Source: Hyperoodon ampullatus (taxonomy: Eukaryota; Chordata; Mammalia; Artiodactyla; Ziphiidae). From it: a DNA stretch of 64,000 nt. A program made the translations under genes and the position numbers. Below, in pieces: positions 27,195 through 39,820 of this stretch. How positions within the stretch are numbered: the first letter of the stretch is position 1; every line of letters starts with the position of its first letter. The DNA is taken from NCBI GenBank assembly GCA_949752795.1, contig OX457061.1:28896425-28960424 (forward strand), read 5' to 3'. The notes under the pieces were generated by a model that saw only the letters and a program-made list of their open reading frames with translations, ran no database searches and was not told the DNA's origin.

Positions 27195-28380
27195 GCTCTT
27201 TCACACTAGAGATGAGGTTGAGAATGTGGGAGCACAGAAATACCCACTGGAACCCCAAATTTCTAGCCTCACAGTTGAAAAAAACAAAACAGATGCAAGA
27301 AGGAAGTAGACTTGTAGAAAGAAGCCAACCCTACAGGAAACAGACCAGTCCCAACAGGATTAAAACAATTATATCCAATTATCCCAGACTCCTTACTTCA
27401 GCCCTGACCATCCTTCAATATGTTATTTCCTTTTTGGCCTAAGCTAGTTCAAGCTTGTTTTTAATGCCTTAAAATGAAGGGAGCCCTAACTAATCAAACA
27501 ATATGGTATACTCAGAAGTATATGAAGTGTTCAGGATGAGAGAAGCAGCTGTTGGGGTGGTGAAGTCTAAAGAAGTTAGTTGGAACTTGTGTCGCCAGAT
27601 GGAACAAAAAGCCTGCTTAAATCAGTTTTGCCAAGGGTGAAGATTGTCACTAAAGACTCACATGTGAATATTATCCAAATAGTGGTTTTATACCTGACAT
27701 GATCAACTTTCATTTCCCTTTACAAGTTCAGTTTGGCAACTGACAATCAGTCATATTATGAGGCCTAATGGGAGAAAACCCAGTTTGAAGGCAAATGACT
27801 GATTTTTTTTTTTAAAGGAAGAATTTTATTTTATGGTAATTCTGGTTTAAGTTTTCAACCAGAATTCAAGTTTTTGCCTGAGGAAGTTATGTGTCAACTG
27901 ATGGTGGGCCAGAATTATTTTGAAAGTTGAGGTTTATCTCAGTTCCCATGCATTCAGATCCAGTTTTCAATCTTCTCTTGACAACTTTTTCACATAGCAC
28001 TTAGAAATCTCCACTGATGTCCCCAGCATGTGTGCTAATTTCAACACTGTTTTTCCAAGTTTTACTCAGTTCTATGCTGACTTACTTTAAGGTTCATTAA
28101 ACTCCTCTGCACATTGACTTGGTCCTAAATTAGCTATTGGAAGCCTGGGGATTGACTGAACTTTTGTCACTATGGATTTGCCTTTCTTATTTTTACTAGA
28201 TTGATATTCACTACTTTTTAATTTGGCTAAGTGTTTTCCTTTCCATTAAATTGATTCTCCTAGTTGATGATTACAGTGAAGCATGTGGGGAACATTATTC
28301 TAATATACCTTCTTTATCTTAAGCCCATTTCAGTCAGATTTTTCCTGGGAAGGATTGCAAGCCATTGTGCACTGCTTTTA
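27195..28380. other. No gene recognised
   Basis: Non-coding; frames under 80 codons with no family resemblance. Confidence 0.55.
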
Positions 28381-28394
28381 AAAATAGAGCTATT

Positions 28395-28578
28395 CAGTAG
28401 GTCCTTGTCGGTTATCTATTTTATATATAGTAGAGTGTATATTTTAATCCCAAAGGGAACTATATTCAATATCTTGAAATAACCTATAATGGAAAAGAAT
28501 GTAAAAAAAGAATATATACATATACATATGTATAACTGAGTCACTTTTAAATCAACTATATTTCAATAAAATATTTTT
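28395..28578 (+). mobile_element. Very short L1 3' end
   Basis: The text 'cagtaggtccttgtcggtta', 'aacctataatggaaaagaat' and 'gtataactgagtcac' is artiodactyl-type L1 3' UTR. The target-site duplication AAAATAGAGCTATT is perfect (28381-28394 and 28579-28592). Only the last 184 bp of L1 was inserted. Confidence 0.93.
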
Positions 28579-28592
28579 AAAATAGAGCTATT

Positions 28593-29790
28593 TTTCTAAT
28601 AGTTAAGGTGAACAGTAATTTGGGAAAATATCAATGATTGACATGAGTGAAAAGAGAATTCATAATACTTTAAAATTAATATAGTCTTGATTATTGTTTT
28701 CATATTAGTGAAAATAAAATAATTTCAGAGTAGAAGTACCAGTGCATTTTCTTTTGTCATTTACATCCTGATAGAGTATTTCTCAACTTCCCAAATTTAG
28801 TTATACTTTAAATGTTTATTGTTGAATATTCCTGCTAACATTTTATCTTTAGCAATAAGATAGAAGAATAATAAGCCAGTTAATTGGCTAAGGTGTTAGC
28901 TTTTGGGTGTCTATGACACTCCAGTGATTTGTAAATTTTTCCCCTTAAAGAAAGAAAGGACAACAGTTGACACAAAATTGCAGAACAAAGGAAAAGTGTT
29001 AAAACTGGGAAGTCTCTGATTGTGGGAGTGAACTGTTAAATGAGATTTGCCAAGTTTACAATTAAGGTAGAATTCATAACTATGTGCTCTTTGATCCAAA
29101 TACCCCAAGGGTGTGGAATCATTACACATATCATTACACATAAAAGCATAACAGGAAGTTTGATGCTTCTTTGACATAAGAATCCAGTTACACTGCAAAA
29201 GATTTTCTACTGGCAAGGCTGGATAAATGCTTAATGGTTTTTATTTTACTTATTTTTTCAAATTAAGGAGTTCTTTTAATAAGCACCTTAAATAGTGACA
29301 TACGATTTTTCTTGTTTTTTTAAGTATCATATAGAGTCACTAATTTTAGCTCAATATTCTATGTGTGTTGATCCATTAGAACTATTTCTATTTTTAATCT
29401 CTCATTTTTCCAAATGTTCTTCAACGAGGGTGAAGGCTTCATTAAGGGACTGCTGTATCCATTTGAACCAACTCTGTTAGTTTTTGAAAATTTGTTTGCT
29501 CATCTGAGAATATATCCCAGACTTGACCATTTCTGTTCCCAGACCTAGAATCAACTAGTGTCTCAAGGAACCTGAGTTTCTTTCAGTGATGAATGGTTTT
29601 AGAGTGTATCTTCTGTAGTTTTTATGTCTTGTAGTTTCTGCCTTCTCAATTCACTGCTGGTATTTGCTTTATATTTGTTAATAATTATAACTTCATGATT
29701 AATCAGAGACCTCATTAATATAAAATGTCCTTTTGGAACTTTAAAAAATGCTTATTGTGGGTCCAATTCTACCTTCCATAATATCAATAT
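28593..29790. other. No gene recognised
   Basis: AT-rich, T-rich plus strand. Frames up to about 100 codons on the minus strand are without recognisable features. Could include decayed antisense LINE. Confidence 0.5.
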
Positions 29791-29799
29791 AATACCCTC

Positions 29800-30760
29800 T
29801 CTTTCCTTTTAATTCACATTTGCCTAATATATCCGTTCTCATACTTTTATGCACATTATTTTGTTTCAGATGTGTCCCATATTCAGCATACAGTTAAATT
29901 TTACTCTGTAAGTTAATGCAAAAATTATTTTGTTTTGTTTGGTGTGTTAAACAAACTTATATCACATGACATGACATAAGTTTTTCTAAATTCTGCCATA
30001 TTATTTTTCTACTTTCTATACATACATGTGTATAAAAAGCAAACTTAAAATAATGTATGTAAATTAAACAGCTGAACTTTGTGGTCTCTTCTTTACTCTT
30101 TGTACTTCTAAATTTAGTACCAGTTATATCTTTGTTCTCATGGTTACTTATATAAACATATTAAATATATTTTTAGATCTCCACATATTAATTTTTGACA
30201 GTATGCCTAGGCTCCCTATTATGATTATTAATAAAGTTGCCTTTTTACATCTGCTCCTCTCTCCCTCCTTCTTGTTTCTTTTGTGCATCATTAAATTTAG
30301 CAAATAGTTTGTTGCTTGCTAGTCTTTTAAATTTGCTTAAGCATTTACTGGTTAATCTGTTAGCTTAAAATGTTATATTTATTCCTTGATTTTACATAAC
30401 AGTTAATGAACTTACTTTATTTTTCTTATTTTCCTCTCCATTCTCTTTCCTATTTATGAATCCCCTATATTCCTCCCCTGCTTTGCCTTATGAAATCTGC
30501 ACTTATTTTAATCGTTTAACTGTAGATTATTTTAGATTCCTATGCAAACAATCATGTTTTGTGACAATAGTGACAGGTGTATTTCTTTATAATCCTTATG
30601 CTTTTTATTTCTTCTGCCTAATTTAAAGAACTCATTATAATTTTGAAAGAAAAAGGTGGGAGGAAATTGCAGATATCATCTAATTCCTGATCTCAAGGGG
30701 AAAACTTTTAATAAATTTCTTGTAAATCTAACTTTAGTCATTAAACTTCTCAGTTCTAGA
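29800..30760 (-). mobile_element. Diverged antisense L1 ORF2 fragment (RT region)
   Basis: 'gtgacaatagtgacaggtgt', 'tttctttataatccttatgc' and 'ctgatctcaaggggaaaac' (30560-30710) match the reverse complement of L1 ORF2 around the RT core. The more distal 'cagcatacagttaaatttta' near 29890 is also L1-like. Strongly decayed. Confidence 0.55.
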
Positions 30761-30783
30761 AATTTTACTTGATCCTCTTTTTT

Positions 30784-32190
30784 TTAATAACAGCTTTTTT
30801 TGAGCTATAAGTAACATACCATAAATGTACTCTTTTAAAATGTACAATTCATTGTACATAATCTTTAAAGGTTAATTCATGCTGTAACATATACCAGAAA
30901 TTCATTTCTATATTGAATAATATTTTACTGTTTAGATATACCATATTATGTTTATTCATTTATCAGTTGATGGACATTTGGTATATTTCCATTTTTGGCT
31001 ATTTTAAACAATGCTGTTATAAATATTCATGTACAAGTTTTTTAATAGGCATATATTTTCAATATTCCTGGCTGTATAGTTAGGAGTGTGATTACTAGGT
31101 AGTATGGTAACTCTATTTTTAACATTTTGAAGAACTGCCAAACTTTTCCAAAGGGGTTGCACCATTTTATAATCCCATCAGCAATGTATAATTGTTTAAA
31201 ATCCACATATCCTCTCCAAACTTGCTATTGTCTGTATTTTTAGATGCCTGACTTTGGGAATATTAGCAGAAGCAATTAGTGTCACAAATCTAAGTGCCCA
31301 TATAAGCAAGAAGGCAGGTGAGGGTATGGGCTCTGGATTGATTATTTTGCATAAATGAAGGAGGTTCCCAAGACAGTCTCTTGCTATCCCTAGGAATCCA
31401 CTAACCCTGGGAAGAGCAGTTCCTCTCTGGCCAAGGCAGTCCCCTGATGTCAAAATATCAGATAGAGAAACTAAAAAACATGGTTAATACATATGTATCT
31501 ACCATTATAATATCATATAGAAGAGTTTCACTGCCCTAAAATCCCCTGTGCTCCACCTATTCCCAGACAACCCATAGCAACCACTGCTCTTAATGAGCTC
31601 TATAATTTGCCTTTTATGGAGTATAGTATACCTAGAATACAGTGCGTGGCCTTTTCAGACTGGCTTCTTTCACATAGCAATATGCACTTAAGCTTCCTCC
31701 ATGTATTTTCATGGCTTGATATTTTATTTCTTTTATCTTTCAATAATATTCCATTGTATGGATGTACCACAATTTGTTTATCCATTCACCTGCCAAAGGA
31801 TGTCTTGGTTGCTTCTAATTTTTGAAAATTAAACTGTTATAAACCTTCGTGTGCAGGTGTTTGTGTATATGTTTTCAATTCATTTGGGTAAACAGTGAGC
31901 ACAGTTGGTGTATGGTAAGAGTGAGTTTAGTTTTGTAAGAAACTGCTAAACTGCCTTCCAGAATGACTGTACCATTTTTCCTTCCCACTAGCAATGAATT
32001 AGAATTCTTGTTGCTTTAATCTTCCCCAGCATTTGATGCTATCAGTGCTATGGGTTTCAGACACTCTAATGAGTGTGTAGTTATCTCCTTGTTTCTTAAA
32101 TTTGCAATTCCCTAATGACATGTGGATGCTTTGCATCTTTTAATGTTTATTTGTGTTTTCAAATCTTTTGTCCATTTTTAATTGGGTTAA
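30784..32190 (-). mobile_element. Old antisense L1 (3' UTR and ORF2 end), possibly two fragments
   Basis: The plus strand runs 'aacagctttttttgagctat', 'ttttaaaatgtacaattcat' (3' UTR), then around 31700-31800 'aataatattccattgtatgg' and 'tttatccattcacctg', the reverse complement of the L1 ORF2 C-terminus. The latter pattern occurs twice (about 30910-31010 and 31730-31860), suggesting two overlapping L1 copies, with an unassigned stretch between (31245-31500). Confidence 0.7.
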
Positions 32191-35100
32191 AAATCACACT
32201 TTTCCTGAGCATACACATAGTCCAGCAAACGTGTGCTTTGTTCTACTTCTCAGGAATATATGGGAGCTTTACAAAGCTTTCTATGGGCATTTTATGCCAC
32301 AGCTTTTCTTTTTAAGTGTTTTAGTAAGCCTCTACTGTTATTGCTGACTCAGGCAGATTCAACATTAAACAATAATCATTGATTGTTTTCTGCAAATAAC
32401 AGGTTGTTTGCATAGAGCTGAGTCGGGTCAAATAAAGACAATCCCTGTGAATGGAGCATTTCCAGAGATCTGCCCCACAGGTCAATAGTAACAATTATGG
32501 GGGGGGGGTGATTGTTGTGAACATATACTGCCTGCCCCACCAGTGGGTAGGCTGTTCTTTTTCACAATAACTATGGTTGTGAAGTAATTTTTAAGGCTAC
32601 AGCAGGACTGGGGTGGTAATAGGACAAGTTAAAACACCACAAAGCTGACTGTTCTTACCCGGATTCAGCAATTTTTAAAAAATAAATGCTACCATTGTTG
32701 CAAACCTTAATTTCAAGAGTTCTGAAAATGTCAATTCTCATTTTATTTTATTTTTTTACCAGTATTCTCGTTGCCTATATGGAGGAGACAATTTTAAGAC
32801 ATCCTTACTCTGCTATTCCTTAAGTGCTTCTCCTTGATCTCTTTTTATAGAATCAAGTTTTGTTAAAACTTTCCGTATTATTATCTATGTCCTCTATTAT
32901 TGCATATTTTGAATATATGCATCATGGTTGTTTAAGAATCTTGTCTACTAACTCCAATATATAGATCACCTATAAGTTTGTCTTTTCTTTTTAATTTTCT
33001 TCCACTTTTCATTCATATGGTATTGTCTCTTTGTAATACCTAGCATTTCTTTGAATTAAGTATCATTGTATACATAATGTTATGGAGTATCTGGATGTTA
33101 TATTCTTTCCCCAGAGATGATTCATGATTTCCTGTTCCAGATTGATAAAGTAGCACTGAATCACCTTAATTAGACCAAAGTTAGCTTAAGTCTGGGTTTC
33201 AATTTTGGAAAGGTTCTATTCACCTCGGGGTCACCTCTGTTCCAGAGACATAGCCCTTGGCAATCTTTGAAGACTGTGTTCACTATGAACCTTCCCTACT
33301 GTCTTGAACTGTAAATATTTGTCAGGAAGAGCTTAAATTTTCTTTCCAGACATCATTTTTTTTGCCTCTGTCTAAAATTGAAAAATGTACCCACAAGTAA
33401 AGCAGCTGCACAATTTCAGCTCAGTTTTTTGATGTTCTCACTTTTCCAAAACCTTTGCCTATTTCTCATTTAAGTAGCTTTCTAATGTTTTTAAATAGAC
33501 CTTTTTTTGTTTTATATTTTATAAATCAAAAATTCTTGTTTTTAGCAGGATTGTTTTCGCCATCTTATGTGAAAGACCAAGTATGAATGCAGCAGGTTTT
33601 CCATTCATGCCAACATGGACAACTATATTCCCTTATTTCCTGAGATATAACCTATTTCATTTATATTCTATATTGATTGTGAGACATACAATGGATAATT
33701 CACTTTTATAAATAACTAATTGCAAAGTAAGGAATATTCAAGTCTCAATTACATCAAACCTGTAAATTACAACAACTTGGTTGACCTTGTATGTGATATC
33801 ATATATCATACATTTAGTTTTCCTTAATTTGTTTCTTTTTTGGCCCAAAACTGACAAATTTAATATTTGTCACTTTTCTCTGATTCAAATAATTTTTCCT
33901 TCAAAGGCTAATGAAATGTTAGTGAATTACAGCAGTGAATTTTTACAGTTAGGGCAAAATTATCCTACAAAATATACGACAGACAATTCTACCTACAATA
34001 TTTATCTTCATTAAACTTTTCTTTTGGAATCATGATGACATATTCCATAGAATTTTAGATTATGTTGCTCAATTTTATCTGATTCTCATTTTTGTTTTCT
34101 TTTGTTTCTTTTTCTTATGAAAACCATTAATTGAAGCAAAGTATAAAATAATGCTAGCAGCACCTTCAATAAATTGATTAGAAATGAACTCCAGTAAACT
34201 AATATGTGCTTAAAATATTTAGAAATCTAAGTTATCATTTACTAATTCTATTTGGAATTACACAAACAGGTAGAAATCAAATAAAATGTGCAAGAAAGTT
34301 ACAAAATAATTAAATTAAGCTTTTCAGATAGTCATATCACTATTTTTCTCTACAGTTATATTGATTTCAAATTAAATTTTAAAATAATGTTACTAGTTTT
34401 GGGATCAAAAGATATGTGCTCTGACATAGAGCATACTAATTTCTGGCAGTATGTTCTCCTCTCCAGCAAGTTACTTAAATATTCGATCCTTGTTTAATTG
34501 TAAAATAACAATGTAAAACATTTCCTATTTCTATACATGTGCTTAGAGAGATTACTATATTCAATTTGCATAGAACTCTAGAAAGTAAGACATTGATATC
34601 TTCATTATACAGATAAGAATCAGGTACCAAGAATAAATCAGTATGTGTGTGTGCATGTATGTGTGTGTATGATCATTTATGTGATATAATTTTAGACTTA
34701 GAGAAAAGGTGGAAAAACAGTACACAAGTTCATATATCCTTTGCTCAGACTCATCAATTAAAATGTTCCGCCTTTGTTTTATCATGATCATTTTCTCCCT
34801 CTATCTCTATTTCTCTGTTTTTCTCTCCCCTTTTCTGTCTCTTTCTTTGTCTCCCTCCCAATACATGATTGTGAATTTTATATATATATTTCTTTTTTTC
34901 CTAAACAATTTGAGTATGTCAGATACATAGTGCCCTCTTATTCCTTAGTACTTTAGTATGTATTTCCTAAGAATGAGGACTCTATTATACCACCACAATA
35001 TAATTATCAAAATCAAGATATTTAACATTGATACGATGCCATCATATAACTGCTTTTCTAACAAAGTCTGTACACAAATGTCTTCAATTGTCCCAACATT

Positions 35101-35470
35101 GTTCTTTTAAGTTATTTTGTTTTTCTTATCAAGGAGGTAATCCAGAGTCACTAAGTGCATTTGTCTGTTTTCTTAGTCATCCACTACATGAAAAACTTTC
35201 TCAAACTCTTTTTCTTTTTAAAACTTAACATAGTAGAAAAAAAATAAACAATGATCTCTGACCTTAAAAATTTTAATGGAACTCACTTTCCTATTGGTAA
35301 GATGGGTTGTTGTAATAATTAAATGAGGTACAACATATATTAAGCATTCAGCAAAACAGTGGAACAAAGATACTATTTAAAGGACACAAAAACTGTCTTG
35401 ATAATTTTGATTAATGCCCTGATCAACTTAATTTTTATCTTACATTATATTAAGTAATATCTAATCATGG
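32191..35470. other. No gene recognised; simple-sequence patches
   Basis: AT-rich DNA with a G-run near 32500, a TG/TA-rich patch near 34640-34680 and a CT-rich patch near 34795-34860. No frame over about 80 codons. Scattered L1-like words near 34740 are too weak to call. Confidence 0.5.
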
Positions 35471-35479
35471 TAAAATAAT

Positions 35480-35700
35480 AACAATAGGCAAAATTTACTT
35501 AGTACCTACCATCTGTCAAGTACTAAGGTAAGTTCAATACACATATTATCTTACTTATGCTTAAACAATTTTCATTTTAATATGGGGAGTTTTATTATTT
35601 TATAAAATAGGAATATGAATTGCATATATAGATTATATTACCTGCCAAAGTAAATTGCTAATTAATCATAAAGGAGTTAAAGCCAGATAAACTGATTCTA
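35480..35700 (+). mobile_element. MIR-family remnant
   Basis: 'agtacctaccatctgtcaag', then a tract corresponding to the MIR 'TTATCTCATTTAATCCTCAC' and 'ATTTTACAGATGAGGAAACT' blocks, much diverged. Confidence 0.5.
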
Positions 35701-36597
35701 TAAACCCTCCTTTTCTTTCCATGGTAGATTTTCTAAAATTTGTTCTATCAATTGGTGTTCTGAACAAAACTATTTAATCATCAAAAACTCTTTTACATCA
35801 TAATGTAAGAATATTTTTCAGCAGTCAACATAAATCAAATAGAATTAAATACAGGGAAATTTATTATCACACATAACTAGGAAGTCCAAAGAAAAGACAA
35901 GTTTCAGGATTGAATTAATTCTAAATAATTTATTTTGGTTCACTTCACTATGGTTCACTTCTCTCCCCCTAACCTCCTCTAATTCTCAGCTTCATTCTCA
36001 GGCCAGTAGTCAAAGAAATGTCTCACATATCTGAACAACAAGGTTCAAAAACGAACACAACATAGTGTCTCTTCCTAGAGATCTGTCAGAATGAAAAAAA
36101 AAAAAAGATCACAAAAGACATCAGAAAACTTACTGTTATATTTTGGTGAATCACAGGCCCACTGGTAAATGCAGTCCTAACCGAAGGAAATGCCATACAC
36201 TCCTTAACTTAGTTCTTTGATCCTGAAACAAGAAAGAGAAGATGGTCATGATCAACTTAGACCAGCCAGAGCACATTGCACCCTGAATCTACTTTATAAC
36301 ATAAAGGGATGAGATAGAACTTTGTGGAGACAAGAAATATATTCTCTAAAACTCTTTTTGATATTTATCACACACACATTAATACAATAGATATTCTGAG
36401 AACTCCTAAACTAAACAAACCCATTTAATTTCAAATATCCCAATATTTTCTCAAAACATATGACAGTGGCTTGGTGTTTCATAGGATAGTTATTAGCATA
36501 TCAAGACACCTTATGTCCACTGCAAAATTTGAGGTATATTCTGTTCTATCTTAATAATTTTCCAAATAAATGATAGGAAATAGTAATTGTCTCGTAC

Positions 36598-36648
36598 AAG
36601 ACAGACAGACAGACAGACACAGACACAGACACACACACACACACACAC
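36598..36648. repeat. Compound microsatellite (CAGA)n(CA)n
   Basis: Tandem ACAG units pass into CACAGA and then a pure CA run. Confidence 0.95.
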
Positions 36649-37059
36649 CACTCCTCCACAAATATTGGCAGAACTCTGTAAGATCTGTAGTTAAAAGGTC
36701 TAGAAAAAGCTATTTATCATTTGGTTATGATGCATCATCATATCTGTATAGTGACAAATATATCTGAACAATGTTATAGTAGTAGATGAAATTACAAAGA
36801 TTTAATAATGGCCAATTAGGAACTTGAAAACTAATGCTGTAAAACTAGTTTTTAAACTCTATTATTAAATCTCTTCAGTTGCACCATCTCAAATAATATT
36901 CCTTGATTTATTTTCTTTCACATATGTGTTTGCCATTGTATTGGAAACTCTTAATCAGAAATCATAGAAAAAAAATTCCACCCACTATGCCTTTTATTCA
37001 TCATCTAAAATCTGTCAAGAAAATCTGGGAATGAAAAAATTTCTGATCTTGTGATGAAT

Positions 37060-37190
37060 GTATATAATGCATCAGATTCACACAGTGCTTTAAATACATT
37101 ATCTGGTTTGATACTAACAGTAACCCTATAAAATAGATATTATTGTCATCATTTTAAAGTTAAGGAATACTAAGCCACTTTGCCTCCATG
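37060..37190 (+). mobile_element. MIR-family remnant
   Basis: 'cacagtgctttaaatacatt', 'ctggtttgatactaacagta' and 'accctataaaatagatatta' follow the MIR central region. Confidence 0.65.
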
Positions 37191-37489
37191 TTCAAAATTT
37201 ATATTTACAATATAAATTGTTATGAAAATGAAGCTAATGAAATCCTATAAAAAAGCAAGAGATCTGTCAAATAGTAAGTTCTAGATCTTGGTCTAATATG
37301 ATTCTCTGAACATTAAACTGACATTTTTAATACATGACCACAATTGACCAAGAACCTATACAATTAGGATAAACTTCTTCTGAACCTCAGCACATTAGCA
37401 TACCTTTCACATGGTATGCTGAAAGGAACATTCATATATAACAATAATAATGACTGAAATAAAACATACCATGACAATGACTAACTACA

Positions 37490-37650
37490 GATCACTACAG
37501 ATCGTATGATACGCTAGATGCTTTATGCACATTACACATTCTTCCCATAATCACTTTGAGGGCTGGTATCATTATAAATCCAACGATAACTGAGGCACAG
37601 AGAATTTAGTAATTTAACTAAGTCCTTAGAGTTAAAAGTGAAGATGTAGA
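37490..37650 (+). mobile_element. MIR-family remnant
   Basis: 'gctagatgctttatgcacat', then 'gataactgaggcacagagaa' and 'ttaactaagtccttagag' match MIR order. A short duplicated phrase 'ctacagatc' precedes it. Confidence 0.65.
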
Positions 37651-37815
37651 AAAATTTATACTTGCAGGAAAAATCCTTGCTCTAGAATAGTGGCCTATCT
37701 ATACATTATCAAATAATCTTTTGAATTAAATTGTGATTAACTTATCACTTAATACCCATTTTAAAAGAATTGAAACCTTTTTTTTTTGAGGTAGTTTGGA
37801 CATAGATATGGAAAC

Positions 37816-38041
37816 CAGGGTTTCTTAACCTCAGCACTACTAACATTTTGTACCAGATAATTTATCTTTTTGGAAGGAAGGGGGCTATCCTGTGCATTTC
37901 AGTATGTTTAACAGCATCCTGAACCTCTACTAACTAGAAGCCAGCAGCAAATCCCCTCCCCAAGTTGTGACAACCAATAATATTTCAAGATATTGCCAGA
38001 TGTCACCTGTGTGCTGAAATAATCTCTTTGCTAAACATTGG
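37816..38041. mobile_element. MER5A-like hAT DNA transposon remnant
   Basis: 'CAGGGTTTCTTAACCTCAGC', 'ctatcctgtgcatttcagta', 'tttaacagcatcctgaacct' and 'gttgtgacaaccaataatat' (quoted in pieces) match the well-known non-autonomous Charlie element MER5A. Length (about 226 bp) is near the full consensus length. Orientation not assigned. Confidence 0.75.
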
Positions 38042-38254
38042 GTAATACCTAGTGTAGAAAGGAGAAGAGAATTACTCAGTGTATGTTAACAAAAAGGTGA
38101 GAGGGAAGGGGAATGGGAGATACAAATTACAAAAGAAAAGACGTTATTTCAAGGAAAATTAAGGTATATCAAAAGTAAGGAGAAATAAAATTCAAATGAA
38201 ACCTGATAGTTGTCATGAATTTAAGTGAAGTCCGCGGACCCTCTGTGCCAATAA

Positions 38255-38420
38255 AAGTCAAAGGTTTGGATGAGGGGCTCTCAGGTTTTGGTGTGCATTC
38301 TTATCACAGGAATACTTGACATAGAGTCAAATTCCAAAAAGTCGCTGCCAGAATTTCTAATTAAATCTGCCTTTCTCACAACACCAGTAGCCCCTCAGAT
38401 GATTCAAGGGATAGGAACAG
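38255..38420. mobile_element. Possible MER20/Charlie-like DNA transposon remnant
   Basis: 'gctctcaggttttggtgtgc', then 'cagaatttctaattaaatct' resembles the MER20-type layout (CTCAAACTTTGGTGTGCATC ... GAGTTTCTGATTCAGTAGGT). Diverged. Confidence 0.45.
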
Positions 38421-38429
38421 AAACGTTAT

Positions 38430-39804
38430 GAAAGGGGTCCACTTGAGTTTTAGATATCAGGATTCTCTCCAGTTGGTGGTATGTTGTAAACAGAAACAAT
38501 TGCTGAAAGATTCAGTTACAAACACTTAGACTATTAGCTATCGGTGGGTGGGTGGGGGGCAACTTAGGCATACTGGGTAAAAAACTTCATTTAACAGTGG
38601 AAAGAATGAAAGTGAATCTTAAAGTGGGTGCTGTGACTTTACTGATAAGAGACCACCTGAAGGAAAATTAAAATATTCTTCATAACTTTCCCAACAAACA
38701 TAGCCTGACTCACAGATGCAGTAGATTATTCTCACTGAAATTGTATATAGTCATCCCTCTCTTGAGATTCTACTGCTTTTCTTAAGTGGGCATTAAGTAA
38801 AAACAAAGACATAATGGTCTATTTGCAATTACAACTTCAGAACCTCATCGTATGAGGAATTAGGAAAGGTGTGTGATCGGACAAGAGGGCTAGGGAACCT
38901 GACCGGAATCCACTTTTTTTCTTTTTTATGGGGAGAATATTGTTTTTATTTCTACTGTTAATTTATTGGAATTGTTTGAAAGAGTGACGAAGATTGTTGG
39001 GAAGATAAAGACCCTTTCTAAGGTACTTCATATCAGTTTGATTCCTCCAAAAAGCAGACACAATGATGGAAATAGATGTGCAAGTGATTTATTGGGGAAA
39101 TACCTGTGAATGGCAAGTGGGAGGTAAATGGATAGCAAGAAGAGCCTTTAGACTGATGCAGGTCTAGAAGCTGTGACAAGAAAGGGGAAGGAAGGATGAT
39201 TGGGCAGGAAGGTTCTCAGACTGAAATGGAGTTACAAAAATGTTTCATCTAAGCCTGTGGAGTATCCTCAAATCCAAGTTTCAGTTAGAGCAGTCATGCA
39301 TCCTACAAGAATGGTCCGATCATTTTCTGGGAATAGCCCAAGGGAAGCATAGCCTCAGTGCACCAATGTGGTGGTGAATCCAGAGGGCTGGAAGCAGGGA
39401 CTATTAGTATGCACCTTGTAGTAGGCTCACTTGAAGGAGATCAGAGAAGCACTTTTCCATGGTTGCCACATACCCACTCCTTCAGGGACACTTTCTCCTA
39501 CTGACAAGAAACACTCTGGCATTCTAGTAACTTTTAATCAATGATAAGTGAGGTTATTTTTAATTTTGCTTGACATTTTAAATTATGTGTACTTTTGATA
39601 TTCTTTAAATGAGCAACTATTAATTTTATGAAAAATAATTATATTTTCTAAAATAGTATTTTTGCACTCAAAATTATTTATAGCTCTCCAGGTATTCTAC
39701 AAGTTTAAATTATTCCTTTTCTTCCTTAAGTTTTATGTAGGAAACCATTTGCTTAATATTCCAAGGAAAAGTATATATGTAAATATGTAATGTATGTCTG
39801 ATAC
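38430..39804. other. No gene recognised
   Basis: Non-coding. The block at about 39020-39480 is richer in GC and has a repeat-like feel, but I cannot assign it to a family. Confidence 0.5.
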
Positions 39805-39820
39805 AAAATAGGCATTGCTT

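Noticed and set aside
31196..31453. 85-codon minus-strand frame near 31.2-31.45 kb as a possible exon
   Set aside because: It lies in an unassigned gap between old L1 fragments, has no recognisable protein similarity, and I see no convincing splice sites.
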